A DNA stretch of 64,000 bases from Mixophyes australis (Eukaryota > Chordata > Amphibia > Anura > Limnodynastidae). The stretch is taken from assembly GCA_036250195.1 (NCBI GenBank), contig JAVHZZ010000004.1, forward strand, positions 144,403,729 to 144,467,728, read 5' to 3'. A program made the position numbers and the translations under genes. Positions 40,701 through 58,149 of the stretch are shown in pieces. Position 1 is the first letter of the stretch, and every line of letters starts with the position of its first letter. The notes under the pieces were generated by a model. That model did no database searches and had not been told where the DNA came from. It worked only from the letters and a program-made list of their open reading frames with translations.

Positions 40701-43170
40701 CGGTATAGAGACAGGCTCGTATGAGCTTACATCCTAAAGGGAGGGCAAACAAAAGGAGGGACAATAGGGAATCAGAGGGGGCAAGTGCAGGTGGAGCTAG
40801 TAAGGGAACAGGGGAAGATAGAGGTGAGGTGATCAAGTATGGAGAGGTTAGGTGGATGACTGGTAGGCTTTGAGGAACAGATGAGTTCTAAGTGCCCAGA
40901 TTAGGGGACAGTCTGATGGAGCATGGGAGGTCGTTCCAGTGGAGGGGGGGCAGCACGGGAGAAATCCTGGATTCTGCAGTGGAATGAGGTGATCAGAGAG
41001 GAGGAGAGGCGACGGTCATCGGTCGATTGCAGGGAACAAGAGGGAGTGTGAATGGGGAGGAGGCTGCCGATGTATGGGACAGTGGAGTGGGAGAGGGCCT
41101 TGTAGTTGAGTGGGTGAGGAGTTTGAAAAGGATTCTGCAGGGGAGGGGGAGCCAGTGTTGAGCAAGGCAGAGAGAGGAGGCAGAAGAGGAGTGGTGTAAT
41201 AGGAAAATAAGTCTCACAGCCGCGTTAAGTATAGAACGAAGGGGGGCGAGGTGAGAGAGGGGGAGACCAGTGAGGAGGAAGTTATCGTAATCAAGTCAGG
41301 AAATTATGAGCGTATGGATAATGGTTTTGGTGGCATCCTGGAATAGGAAGGGTCGGATGTGGGCGAAGTTGCGTAGTTGGAAATGACAGGATTGGACATG
41401 AGATTGAATATGGGGGGCAAAAGAGAGGGAGGAGTTGAGGGTGACGCCATGGCAGCGGTGTTGGGAAACGGATGAGATGGTGGTGGTGTTAACAGTGATA
41501 TAGAGATTAAGGTGGGATGAAGATCCAGAAGGAAGGAAGAAAAATTTTGAGTTTATTGGGAATGTTAATTTTGAGAAAACATGGGGACATTCAAGAGGAG
41601 ATAGTGGAAAGACAGATACACGAGAGAGGGGGGAGATCGGAGATATCCTTGGACGTACCCAAAATATATGGAGTGAAGAGCCCTCCTGTCCGCAGACCAC
41701 CAACAGAGAGGTGATGAATCTTGAAAACTATAATTCTGATGCTGTACCAAGCCTTAGGATCGAGGATCTCTCCCATGTCACTTTCCCAAGCAAGCTGCTG
41801 GGAGTCCTTAAGAGGGGCTTTAGCAGAGGAGACAATATATTAAGGATAGTTGAACCCTAGCAAGAGGTCTGAGTGCAGATCGCTGAGGATGGGTATGAGA
41901 TATTGAAAAAAAAAAACCTGCTTGAGATATAATATTTATATTTCATTTCTACAAAAGAGGGGAAGACCCAGAGGTATGTGATATCAGTAGGGAAAATCAA
42001 ACGGCATCTGATCCATAGAGAAGAGGTGTGAGTGAAACTTTGTTGTAATACCTGGTTGTCCTAGATTGGTATGAGAGATGGTGGATTTGAGAGAAGGGAG
42101 AATTTGAGGGTATCCCTGTCCCACATTTTGAGAGAAAAGGCTACGTTGGTGGATTTTTTAGGAATTTGTTGCTTTTGCTTTGGGAGAAACCCAGAGTAAG
42201 GAGGAAATGAAGATTGTGTTAGTAAGGGACGACTCAATGGGAACCCAGATTCTAGAACCATGTGAGGAGTGCCATAAAAAACACTGAGCTAATTGTGTGG
42301 TTGTAAAATAAAACTCTAGATTAGGAACTCAAAGACATCCCCCCTTCTCAGACTTGGAGCATTTACATTTTTATTTGTGGGCAACTACCCCCTCAAATAA
42401 GTTGCGAAAATTGGCGCTGCAAGGAATGGTTTTTGCTAGAACCTCAATCAGCAGCACTTGAAACACATACTGCAGCCTCGGCAGACCATTCATTTTGAAT
42501 GTTTGTCTGCCTGGTCCACGTGATACAAAGCAAATTCCATTTTGCGGAATTCGGCTGTAATGATCTAGGTGAAGAAGGGTTTTCACCACTGTGAGACAGC
42601 GATGCTAACTACTGTGACTATGGAAAGCACAGCAAAAGGTATACATGTAAAAAATACAGTCCAGACAGTCATTGTTTACTATGGAAAATAGCAGCATCCA
42701 TGACACTTGGGGTTTATTATGCAGCTCATTGATGACATTTTTTTCTTCCCTCATATTAAATTGTACTTTCAATCTTTGCTGCAGGACGGTTCTTTTATCA
42801 ACGTTTAGTTGAGTTCATGTCAAGGTAAAAACTACCTCTGTATATTAAAGCGCAATGTTTATGCATGTTTTCCAGCTGCATAGAATCAAGTATTATACTT
42901 GACATATAGTCTGTGTGTTAGCTGACATGTGAATTTGCTACTTTTTTCCGTTTTGTATTGTAGTTTTGTTTTAACTTTGAATTAAAATAGCATTTATTTG
43001 CTTGCTGTTAACAAATGGTCTAACACTAGGGAACACTGTGCTGAGAATTTGTCTAGCTCTAGACCATGGGCTCTGCCTCCTCTACGGAGATCACTGTGAT
43101 AGGGTTACTGACATTTCCAGAGCAAACATATATAACCAAGGCTGTCTGTAGCAGCTGAAGTGTATAATGT

Positions 43171-43242
<72 letters not shown>

Positions 43243-44021
43243 TCCTGGTTCATCTTTTCTGCAGTATTTTAGTAAAGGTCCATTATATTTATAATTTTTT
43301 TTTTTTTCCCTTGCTGTCACTTGCAGTGGTCCGATGCGAGCATACATCCTAGCTCATGAGGATGCTATCCAGCTGTGGAGGAAGCTGATGGGTCCAACAA
43401 AAGTGTTCCGAGCCCGTATTACAGCACAAGAGACTATCCGTGGTAATTTAGGGTTGACTGACACCCGTAACACAACACATGGGTCAGGTGAGGCTCTTCC
43501 ATTCCTCTTGTAGTAAAGGTTAATGTTCTTCCCCCTTACCCAGAACCTGCATGTTGGCACTGTGCACCTATATTTTATCCAATCACAACTGCTAGCACTA
43601 TACAATGTCAAGTTGCTAAGAATCAGATTGACAGAACTGACTATGTTCTGTAACAGTACACCTAGTATCAAATACTCATGTGGCTTCTCTCCAGTGACTT
43701 AAATGATTATTCTGACAAAACTGCAGAAATGTCTATTGTCACATTGAACCAGTTCTATGATAACTAAAGCCAATGGGGGTATATAAATCTTTCAGATCAT
43801 TTTATTTTTCTTTCTCCTTCAGCCTCAGTTTTTACTGCTTCTGATATTCTGTTTTAATTTGTCCTAATGTAGATTCGGTAGAGTCAGCGTGTCGTGAAAT
43901 CTCCTTTTTCTTCCCTGAGTTCAGTGTGAGTGGCTGGTATGAGGAACAAGAGCCCAAGTACAGAGCTGGGCCATTATGCTATGACATGGAGAGACTAGAG
44001 CATCGACTTGTGGATAAATGA
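37690..44021 (+). CDS. nme6: Nucleoside diphosphate kinase family member 6, complete
   Basis: Coding exons 37690-37776, 39097-39199, 42785-42824, 43327-43487 and 43873-44021 give 179 residues, near the 186 of human NME6. The NDPK fold begins TLAVIKPDA (K18). GRFFYQRLVEFM and GPMRAYILAHEDAIQLW are almost identical to the mammalian protein as I recall it. The active-site block NTTHGSDS carries H128, the residue phosphorylated during transfer of phosphate from NTPs to NDPs. NME6 is reported to work in mitochondria with RCC1L, though its stand-alone kinase activity is debated. Intron 3 (39200-42784) begins with GC rather than GT. A poly(A) signal AATAAA lies at 44541-44546. Confidence 0.95.
37777..39096 (+). 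other. nme6 intron 2
   Basis: No repeat or gene recognised. A GGCTGCCATGGCAACCATAG stretch at 38741-38760 resembles an RFX palindrome and is noted in findings. Confidence 0.6.
39097..39199 (+). CDS. nme6: nme6 coding exon 3
   Basis: Acceptor CCCCGTAG. Encodes AVHEKILNNNFLIVRSKELQ through FYREHAG. The exon must end at 39199 to keep GCA G|GA CGG in frame, so the donor is GCAAGA (GC-AG intron). Confidence 0.9.
39885..40235 (-). mobile_element. L1-like LINE 3' end (inverse orientation), probable
   Basis: Starts ATTTTTTTTTCTCCAAGTTT and GTTTATTGAATTTTAACAG, resembling a reversed poly(A)/LINE 3' end like that at 22391. It appears to be interrupted by the SINE tail (40236) and the LINE at 40545, with possible continuation after 41700. 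No protein motif is visible. Confidence 0.4.
40236..40318 (+). repeat. SINE/LINE tail fragment
   Basis: CTCTGTACAGCGCTGCGGAA and GCGCTATATAAATAGATGAT match the tail of the SINE at 3824-4148, ending in a GATGATGAT microsatellite. Confidence 0.75.
40545..41580 (-). mobile_element. L2/CR1-like LINE, 3' part of ORF2 and 3' end
   Basis: Minus-strand translation gives TVNTTTISSVSQ, HGVTLNSSLSFAPHIQSH, LRNFAHIRPFLFQDATKT, IIHTLIIS, then SRLDY-like sequence, LAQHWLPLPCRILFKLLTHS and RLSPNLGTQNS. This order is the conserved C-terminal third of non-LTR ORF2 (thumb region after the RT catalytic core). Frames break near 41218 and elsewhere, so it is dead. The 3' end at 40545-40600 (CTCTGTACAGCGCTTTGG on minus) resembles the SINE tail. 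Confidence 0.8.
42785..42824 (+). CDS. nme6: nme6 coding exon 4 (40 bp)
   Basis: Acceptor TTGCTGCAG; donor TCAAG|GTAAAA. Encodes RFFYQRLVEFMS, one of the most conserved NME6 stretches. Confidence 0.93.
42825..43326 (+). other. nme6 intron 4 with (TA)n microsatellite
   Basis: A perfect TA dinucleotide tract spans 43174-43239. Tyr/Ile-repeat open frames across it are artefacts. Nothing else seen. Confidence 0.9.
43327..43487 (+). CDS. nme6: nme6 coding exon 5 (active-site His)
   Basis: Acceptor CTTGCAG; donor TCAG|GTGAGG. Encodes GPMRAYILAHEDAIQLWRKL through RNTTHGS with catalytic H128. Confidence 0.94.
43873..44021 (+). CDS. nme6: nme6 coding exon 6 (C-terminus)
   Basis: Acceptor TAATGTAG. 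Encodes DSVESACREISFFFPEFS, GWYEEQEPKYRAGPLCY and HRLVDK, then TGA (44019-44021). Confidence 0.93.
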
Positions 44022-44560
44022 AAGGAACACTAGTGCAGCACTGGACAGTCTGTGGAGTACGACTTGCATTTTGATTTGGGTAGATGATGGGCTTTGGCTA
44101 AATGTTTACAACACAACAGTATCACAAACCAGCATCATCAGAATTGGAAGGACTTGGAGAGACTTCCTGGTAAAGTGATATTAATAAATATCCACATGGC
44201 ATCTGGGCTGTTTAAGATCCCTTCTACTAAGACTTGGGGTATTCAGTGATCTTGAGTTGGACACTCTTTGCAGTGCACTGTCAAAGTGCAACCTGTTCAT
44301 TGATTACACATTCTTATTTAAGGCTGCCCCTCCTTTGGTTTTTAAATGCTTATTATTTGTGTAAATTTAGAACTTGTGCTTAATAATACATCTAAAATAT
44401 AAGATTAATGTATTAATTGTTATCAGCTCTTAACAATATAACGGAGCTCCACAATACCATCCATTGTTTTACATATTGGATACATGTTTACAGTACATTA
44501 TGTTTTGTTTTAAATGATGACCCTCAAGAGGATGTTTTTCAATAAACAGACACAAACTAA
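44022..44560 (+). terminator. nme6: nme6 3' UTR and poly(A) signal
   Basis: About 520 bp follow the stop before AATAAA at 44541-44546. Cleavage is expected 10-30 bp beyond. Confidence 0.6.
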
Positions 44561-45582
44561 AGAACTTATGATTTAATGTTGTTGGCACAATGATTAAATG
44601 GAAAAATAAGCAGGTAATACATGACAACAATGAGAAATCATGTGGAATACTTAGGGAGCGACTTCTGGTAAGCACCTAAACGAGACGATTGCCATTCACA
44701 CATTGCAAGGCACAGGTGATACTGAACCTATGTCAGGAAATAACATGATCCAGCAGTCCATGGTCTATACCTGTCCCCTTGTAAAATACACTTAGGCTCT
44801 TGTACTAGTGCAATCACCTGTGGCAGTAGGGTCCTTCTTTTTCTATTTATACATGAGAGATTTAGTATTGATATGTTAATATTAAAGGCAGAACATTCCT
44901 CCTAAAAATTGCACCGTTTAGTGCAATACTGAAGTTAATTTAAGTTTAAAAATTAAACAAACAAACCCCTACACTAATGACATTTGAAGCTTGCTACCTG
45001 CAGTCCATGGGTTTTGAAGATAAATCGGTCAGAAAACATATTACTGCTTTGTCTAACTGTTGGGAGGGAGATAATGTCATAGGTGATTTGGCTACTCCTC
45101 TGTATGGCCAGAATTTACCTCTTTGGCCAATGCTGCTCCTTCCATTATTATTTTTTGTGGAATGTCCAGTATCAAAAAACCAGACCGATAAAATGAACAT
45201 AAACCAGTTTCTATGTTGCCCCATAAACAGTTCTGCTCTAGGCATGTAGTTTGCATATGTGGTAAATACAGCTGTATCTTTTATAATACTGCACTGTTTT
45301 AAACCATGAAGGGCATGTTCATTTATGAATATTACTGGTGATGTAGCTTGGTTGATTTTAGAAATATTCATTTTGCTGGCAGATCAGCTAATCACAATTT
45401 TCTTTTGTATTATTTGGGGAATCGTGTGAAAGGCTTACTGTGAAATGTGGGCTGCAGACTACCTGTGGCTAGAGAAAAGGGTGGTAGAGAAAGGGAAGGT
45501 CTCCTAATGGATCCATTGCTTTTAGTTGGGCACAGGATACCATAGTACATTAACCCCTCTAGTGGCTGATATTTCTTGCTGT

Positions 45583-45633
<51 letters not shown>

Positions 45634-45840
45634 CACACGCACCAAGCAGGTTATTTTCTGTTTCACCCATTACCTTCCAAAGGACCACACTTTGCCTGTG
45701 AGACTGATTTGTAGTATATTGCAGAATTTTCAGAAACAGAAAAACAAATGTTTATAACATATCCCCCTCTGTAACCCATTACTCCCATTGACAGTCAGTT
45801 TTAAGTTGATTTTCATGCCGATCTGCTTTTTATCCACTAG
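44561..45840. other. nme6 - odf3-type intergenic region
   Basis: Contains a (TA)n tract at 45587-45632. Open frames on both strands at 44977-45371 overlap each other and lack domains. No third gene is supported. The 3' UTR of the odf3-type gene must lie here, but I saw no clear signal. Confidence 0.6.
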
Positions 45841-52260
<6,420 letters not shown>

Positions 52261-52304
52261 CTAGCTGCGTAACACCAGGAATCATACACAAGAACTGTGT
52301 ACAA

Positions 52305-55300
52305 CTGGAGAAAGAGAAAAATAATGCAATTATTTCATAGATACATACATATAGTAAGAACTTAATTTACTTTATAGGCACACATTTATGGAGTGATTAA
52401 TCAATGAAAGGTAAAAGAAAGATGCACTGATTCCTTGCATTTCTTCTCTTGGTTTACTGTGTCAGTGGAATATATTGGGAATTAAGAATAAAGTACAATT
52501 GCAGAGGATGCTACACACTATTTTTTAAAACTTAATTTGTAGTTTATCCATACCGGTCAACCGTCTCGTCTTTCCTGTCACAGTCCTGGGTTTTGGCACC
52601 CAGAAGGGGAGTGGCCTCCCATCAGAAGGGTGCACCCTCACCCCAAAAGTGGGAGGTTAAGCCAGATGAGCGGCATGATTTAACGTATCCCAATTAGAAA
52701 AAGTTAGCAGGTATGGCTTAATAAAAAAATATTAATAACATTTTCTTTAACTTGTCTATAAAGCTATAAATTGTCCATTTTTATGTCAGTTAATGGAACA
52801 GGGGTTGCCTACCTCTGGTCCAAGTTTAAACTATCGTCAGAGTATTCAATGTCAGAGAGATTCCTTATCTCAGGCTGCAGGCTGCCAGCAGCTACATATG
52901 TAGTCCCAATCCTGGTAATAGTTTGTCAATGTGCAAAACAGGATAAAATCCCAGTGTCTTTATATTCAACAAATCAGTGTGTCCCAGGTTACTAGGGTAT
53001 CCGAGAGGCTGTTACTAAAACAAACTATTCAGCACTTTCACTCCAAGAAGCCAATAGAGACATAGCAACACCACACAACACAAAGGACTATAATAACACC
53101 ATTCACACAAGATCACGATGAAATCTTTCATGGCTCTTTTATACAGAGTATAGCAGGCATTAAAAATATGTTTTGTGACTGGTGACATACATATTAAAGT
53201 ATTACATCACTATGCTATGGCAAAAACACAAAAAGGTCTTATATAATTGCTATGTTACAAACTTATTTCACTTTTCAGCCCTCAACTAATAATCCTTTCC
53301 TGCCCCATGCAGACAAATATTACTAATCAATAACTACCTAATAATAATATATTTATCATATTATTACTGTATGTTTGTATGACAGCTCAAGAGAAACATC
53401 CCTACATTCCTACAGTCCATGTTTGGGATTTACATTCCCTACGTTTCTTTAAAATGTGTATGTCTATTATAAGTACATAATTCTATTCTGTGTATCCTTT
53501 CGCGTTTCAGATAAATACAGATGTGTGTGTGGGGAAAAGAAACTAAGTTTAATTTATGTGAAAATGGGTGCATACAATATAGTCTAAACATATATACACA
53601 TATATACACATACTTTCACTATCTGAAAAGGTGAGAAGTGTGACACTGGCTCCACTTCAACAAAACTCTTTCACATTGCACTATATCCACACAAAGGCAG
53701 TCTGGATCATTTTATACTCCCTTATATCTAAAAAGGTAAAGCGTGTGTTTACTACATAACTAAGTTTACAGGAACACGTAGAACTCTCACAAACCAAAGT
53801 AAAAATGGTCTTTGTGGCAACTGTGACTATTTAAAGATAGCATAAGCCAACCATGACAAATTCAATTATATATACCATCATTGTGTACCCTTTCTACCAG
53901 TGGCACCAAAACCAACTTATATGGACTGGAGGGGGCAACATATTAGGAAGATGCATGTAACTGAAGGAATAAAGGCAGGAAAGAGACAATAGGTAGCAAA
54001 AGAGAGAGGTATCACTATGTATTTGCAGTCTATGCTTTCATGTAAGTTTATGGGCGAAAGTTATTATATAAGTGTGCAGTGCCAAGGTTATGTTCCTATA
54101 CACAGACCAGGGTGTCCACCATAAGAAATGCACACCTGTAAAGCTTTCAGTTTTGGTATGGGTAATCTTTGTCTATTGCCATAGATGCGTGTGAGGCTTA
54201 GTTAAAAAATTGGAAATCAGTGTATTTTACTTTATTCAGCTTGAAATTGGCAATATTTTGACCGCAGTTAAGTTTGATCTTCTGACACAGTGACTCGCTG
54301 GACAAAAAAATGCTCCTGCTTAATTGTTTTTCGAGTTTCACTGGGCTTTCTCTGCTTGAGAGAATGCTGGGTAATAGCACATGCATGGAATTAATATGTC
54401 AGGACTCATTTTGTTTTATTGATTTTCTAGTGAGCCTGATCTATACAGGTAAAACTGAGCTCACTAAATTCGATGGGCCCTCTGTACAGAGACCACAGAA
54501 ACACAAACAGGTATGTACATGTAGGATTTCCAACTATTGTGGCACAGTACATGAACAATTGTTGCCAATGGTAACCAAAGTGAAAGTGATTTGTTTGCAC
54601 AACAGAATTACAATTTACTGGTACCCGTTTGTACTAAATAATTCAATAAATGTGAAGTAATTCAATAAATGTGAAAAGAAGAAGATGCCCTGCAACACTT
54701 CCAAATGGTAAGTTAAGCAGTAATGTTAAAAAAATATTATTTCACTGAAAATTCCAGTAGATGCAATTATAAAATTTAAAAAACAGGAGTTGGATTAATG
54801 GATTTAGATGGATTTTCTATAATGCTATTTATTATCCCTAGTAGACTGTGTTTGTGGTAGTTTTTTTTAAGACACAAATAAACATACTTCTCATGGTTGT
54901 CTATGAGTTGCAATGCATCAAACTAAGTCAAAATCACCTGCAGAACGAATACATAAGAATCAGACAATCAAAATGGCAAGATGCCAACATCAAGCTTTTC
55001 CTCTGGTCCCGTGTTATCTGTCAGTTAGATCTGATCTAAGAGGTAACAACAATCACATATTTGGGCAACACGTGGCTCTCCAGGGCTGCTAGAACTACAT
55101 GTAAGAGCCCAACCTAGAGTTATGCTGTTTTTGGGATGTGTGAGATATATAGGAGGTTAGTTAGGGGGTAATGCTGCTGGTTACTAAGGGTCACGGGTGC
55201 TATCTGTCTCTGACCTTTTCTGATGTCTCAGCTCCCGTGTCCTTTGCTGCCGACTGTAACACTGCCAGGCAGTGACTGCCCGTCCCCCCAGCGATGCCGC

Positions 55301-55308
55301 GGACTTAC
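52305..55308 (-). other. Presumed odf3-type leader intron
   Basis: AT-rich. A repeat-like patch with inverted CCTCCCATCAG/CCACTTTTGGGG-like segments lies at 52555-52720. A small tandem duplication, AATTCAATAAATGTGAA, occurs at 54640-54675. No gene supported; open frame 54310-54660 lacks any recognisable domain. Confidence 0.45.
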
Positions 55309-55400
55309 CCCGACCATTGTTTACGATCTCCTAGTTACTGGATACGTAACGACCGTTGCTATAGAAACGATGAAGGTCACCCCTGGTGTGTAGACTCTGG
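55309..55400 (-). promoter_or_regulatory. Probable odf3-type 5' leader exon and X-box
   Basis: On the minus strand a strong donor GGTCGGG|GTAAGT ends an exon at 55309, matching the acceptor at 52304. Just upstream is GTTTCTATAGCAAC (55355-55368 read on minus), whose AGCAAC half is a perfect RFX X-box half-site and whose first half is imperfect. RFX factors drive ciliary and sperm-tail genes. The surrounding 55200-55380 is more GC-rich than its neighbours. The transcription start is not defined. Confidence 0.5.
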
Positions 55401-55482
55401 CTATGCCGATACCTATGCATGTGCAGCAAAACCAGTGTGCTACAGAAGAGACAACTTTACGTGTCTACCAGAATGCAAATAG

Positions 55483-56683
55483 CTTAGATTTAAGCCGGCT
55501 GCCTGAAGCATGAAGTTATTAATGAAGTCTGATGGTGACAAGGGCATGGCTTTGGTCTTTGAAATCCTTGAATCACTTTTGCACAGAAGTTTCTTCATTT
55601 TTACTTGTATTTATTGAGATTGACTTATTTTTCTGGGGTCTCAATGTTAGCTGGTTTATGTGGTTATATTGCTATTCTTTTCTAGTGTGTGTTTCATTTT
55701 GAAGTGCTACTGTCCTATTATACAATAGCCCAGGGGCCTCCATTCCTTTAATCCGGCCCTGTCAGCAGAGCAGGACTAGAGATTTAAATGGCCTGTGCTG
55801 AATGTGTTAACGGAGAGCAATATCTGTTGAAATAGGGGCATTGGTTAGTCCAATCAATGTCACATACACTGCACATACCACATACTAGCTGCCTTAATGG
55901 CCAAGGAAAATAATAGTCCACCAGACCTCATTGCTCCTCTCTTCCTCATGCTGACAGCCATTGCAGGCCAGTGCTTCAGTGTAATTGCATGGGAGGATGT
56001 CCAGTTTTATGGCCACTAATGTTAATGAAATATTGAAAGTGATGAGACCGAGAATTAATGACACTAAATTGTGGTATACTAAAACCCATTTGAAACCTAG
56101 AACTGAAGTGCACTACTGTTAGGTGCACACAGCTCTCCCTTTTCAAGCAGTGCCGTATACTATAAAGCGGGGGCAGGGTCCAGCCAACTCAATTATACAG
56201 TGCCCCAGGCTTGGAGGTGGGTTTCCGGGCACTAGGAACCCCCCCCCCCCCACACACACACACCTTGGTTTGCCTATGAGACGGATGAGCGATAACCGAA
56301 AAAATATTTCTCAAGATCTTTTGCTATTCACAATAGTAAACGTAAATTTAATCAAGTGGTTATTTTTGTATTTCCTAACAAACAATATCTATTTCAAAAC
56401 ATACATATATGCTGCATGGCATACTATCTTAGTATACTAGAGCAACCCCCTTCCCCCTTCATTACTTGTATGGTGCAATGATAAGCATATATTTATTATG
56501 CCAGGCATATCACAGAGCTATAACTCATAGGTGGTACAGGATGTTCTTAGTGTGTGGTACATAGTAGAACGCACAGCATTTCGAAAAAGTAGATACATAG
56601 CATGCCTGGTATAGCAAAAAGAAGCACATACTATACATACTATCCTCACCAAATACAGTGCAATATCTAGAATAACAACAATA
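55483..56683. other. Intergenic sequence with MITE remnant
   Basis: A right-end remnant of the CAGGGCCGGATTAA MITE lies at about 55725-55762. A C8-10/CA-rich tract lies at 56238-56263. No gene is recognised. Confidence 0.55.
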
Positions 56684-57481
56684 TACACTGATCAGCCACA
56701 ACATTAAAACTACAGACAAGTTAAGTGAATAACATTGATTCATTTATTACAATGGCACCTGTCAATTGCTGGGATATATAATGCAACAAGTGAAAAGTCA
56801 ATTCTTAATAGAGATGGTCACTGACCCCCGTGTTTTGGTTTTGGATTCGGTTTTGGATCTGGATTACCGGCGTGTTTTGGTTTTGGTTTTGGTTTTGCAA
56901 AACCGCCATTGCGTGTTTTGGTTTTGGTTTTGGTTTTGTTTGGTTTTGTTTTGCTATTTTGTTGGAAAATCCATGTTTTTGTGCCTAAAATAACCCAATT
57001 TAGTGCTCCAACTGTTTTAGAGATAAGTAATCTAATTGTTGAGGTAATAAATCATCCAAAAAAACAGTTTAATTCTTTGTTGGTAGGCCTTCATTTATTC
57101 TACACACAAAACAGATTGTCTTCCTCTCCATCTATGCATATTGGCAATGCAGCCATCGTCTTTGGATGTATATTACACCCTACACTTATACTTAAATATG
57201 TAAAGAAATGGAAAAAGACAGTTTGCTTTCTGTCTCTATAGGCCCCCCTCCACTTTTTAAAAAAAAAATAAAAAAAAATCAGCCATTATAGACTGTACAA
57301 TATTAATTGACATGGAGAAAGCCAGTTTGGTTTCTGTCTCTCTAGGCCCCCCTCCACTTGTATAAAATACTAATAAATTCAGCCGTTATAGACTGTACAA
57401 TAAAAATTGAAATGGACAAAGGCAGTTTGGTATCTGTCTGCATCAGATCCTCTCTCCACTAGGAGTAAAATAGAAAACTAT

Positions 57482-58140
57482 TCAGCCGTTATATAATCTA
57501 GAATATAAATAGAAATTGAGAAAGGCAATTTGGTATCTGTCTGCATCATAATCATCAACATCATTATTAGCGCCCTCGTCGCCTACACAAATCTCCCCCT
57601 CATCCTCTTCTAATTCCAAAGTGGCATCCTCAATTTGGGTATCACCGGCTACACTCGGGCTATTAAGGCACACATCAGCAGAATGCTCACGATTAGACAT
57701 CCCACTGTTGGATGGACTCTCTACAGGGATTGTTGTCATTTGTGAATCAGAGCAAACATTCTCCTCTAATGCCTTACTGTTATCTTGCAGCTCGGCTTTG
57801 ACGCGTAACAGTAGTTGTGCACCAATTGTAGGCTGGGTAACTTTTTGGGATCTGCCACTAATAGCCAAAGGTGAAGGCTTCATTCTCTCTTTGCCACTGC
57901 GTGTGTAGAATGGCATGCTTGCAATTTTTTTTTATTGTCACTTAACTTTTGCTCAGTTACACTTCTTTTTCGCTTCAATACAGTAAAAAAAATTTTGTTT
58001 TTTGTTTTTTGCACTAATTTGGAAACACTCTGTTGTTTGACATCGCCTTGGCCAGATGACGTACTGGGAACACTAACATCAGAACTGGTGACAGTACCTG
58101 GTTGCTCATTCTGATCATATGTGGACTGCTTTGAATCCAT
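57482..58140 (-). pseudogene. hAT transposase N-terminal remnant
   Basis: Two overlapping minus-strand frames: 57880-58140 (starts MDSKQSTYDQNEQP; Ser/Thr-rich then Lys-rich) and 57482-57916 (MPFYTRSGKERMKP and an acidic tail ELEEDEGEICVGDEG). They meet at a run of A on the minus strand near 57928, where one base has probably been gained or lost. The layout (Ser-rich, Lys-rich, PF.TRSGKER, acidic) mirrors the N-terminal 200 residues of the nested element's transposase at 7318-7923. Nothing of the catalytic core remains. Confidence 0.75.
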
Positions 58141-58149
58141 TCTGAGCGC

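Larger units (their letters stand above)
39200..42784 (+). other. nme6 intron 3 (GC-AG)
   Basis: A 3.6-kb intron largely made of retrotransposon sequence: a LINE-like end at about 39885, a SINE tail at 40236-40318 and an L2/CR1-like LINE at 40545-41580. Sequence from 41700 to 42350 may continue the outer LINE. A small unclassified stretch remains before exon 4. Confidence 0.7.

Noticed and set aside
41296..41703. 135-codon minus ORF as a host gene
   Set aside because: Its sequence is the C-terminal part of a non-LTR retrotransposon ORF2 and the frame breaks at both ends.
43059..43347. Open frames with long Ile-Tyr runs (also at 45410-45714 and 17424-17672)
   Set aside because: They are translations of (TA)n microsatellites.
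44977..45371. 90- and 125-codon ORFs on opposite strands
   Set aside because: They overlap each other in intergenic sequence with no domain, splice site or codon signal favouring either.
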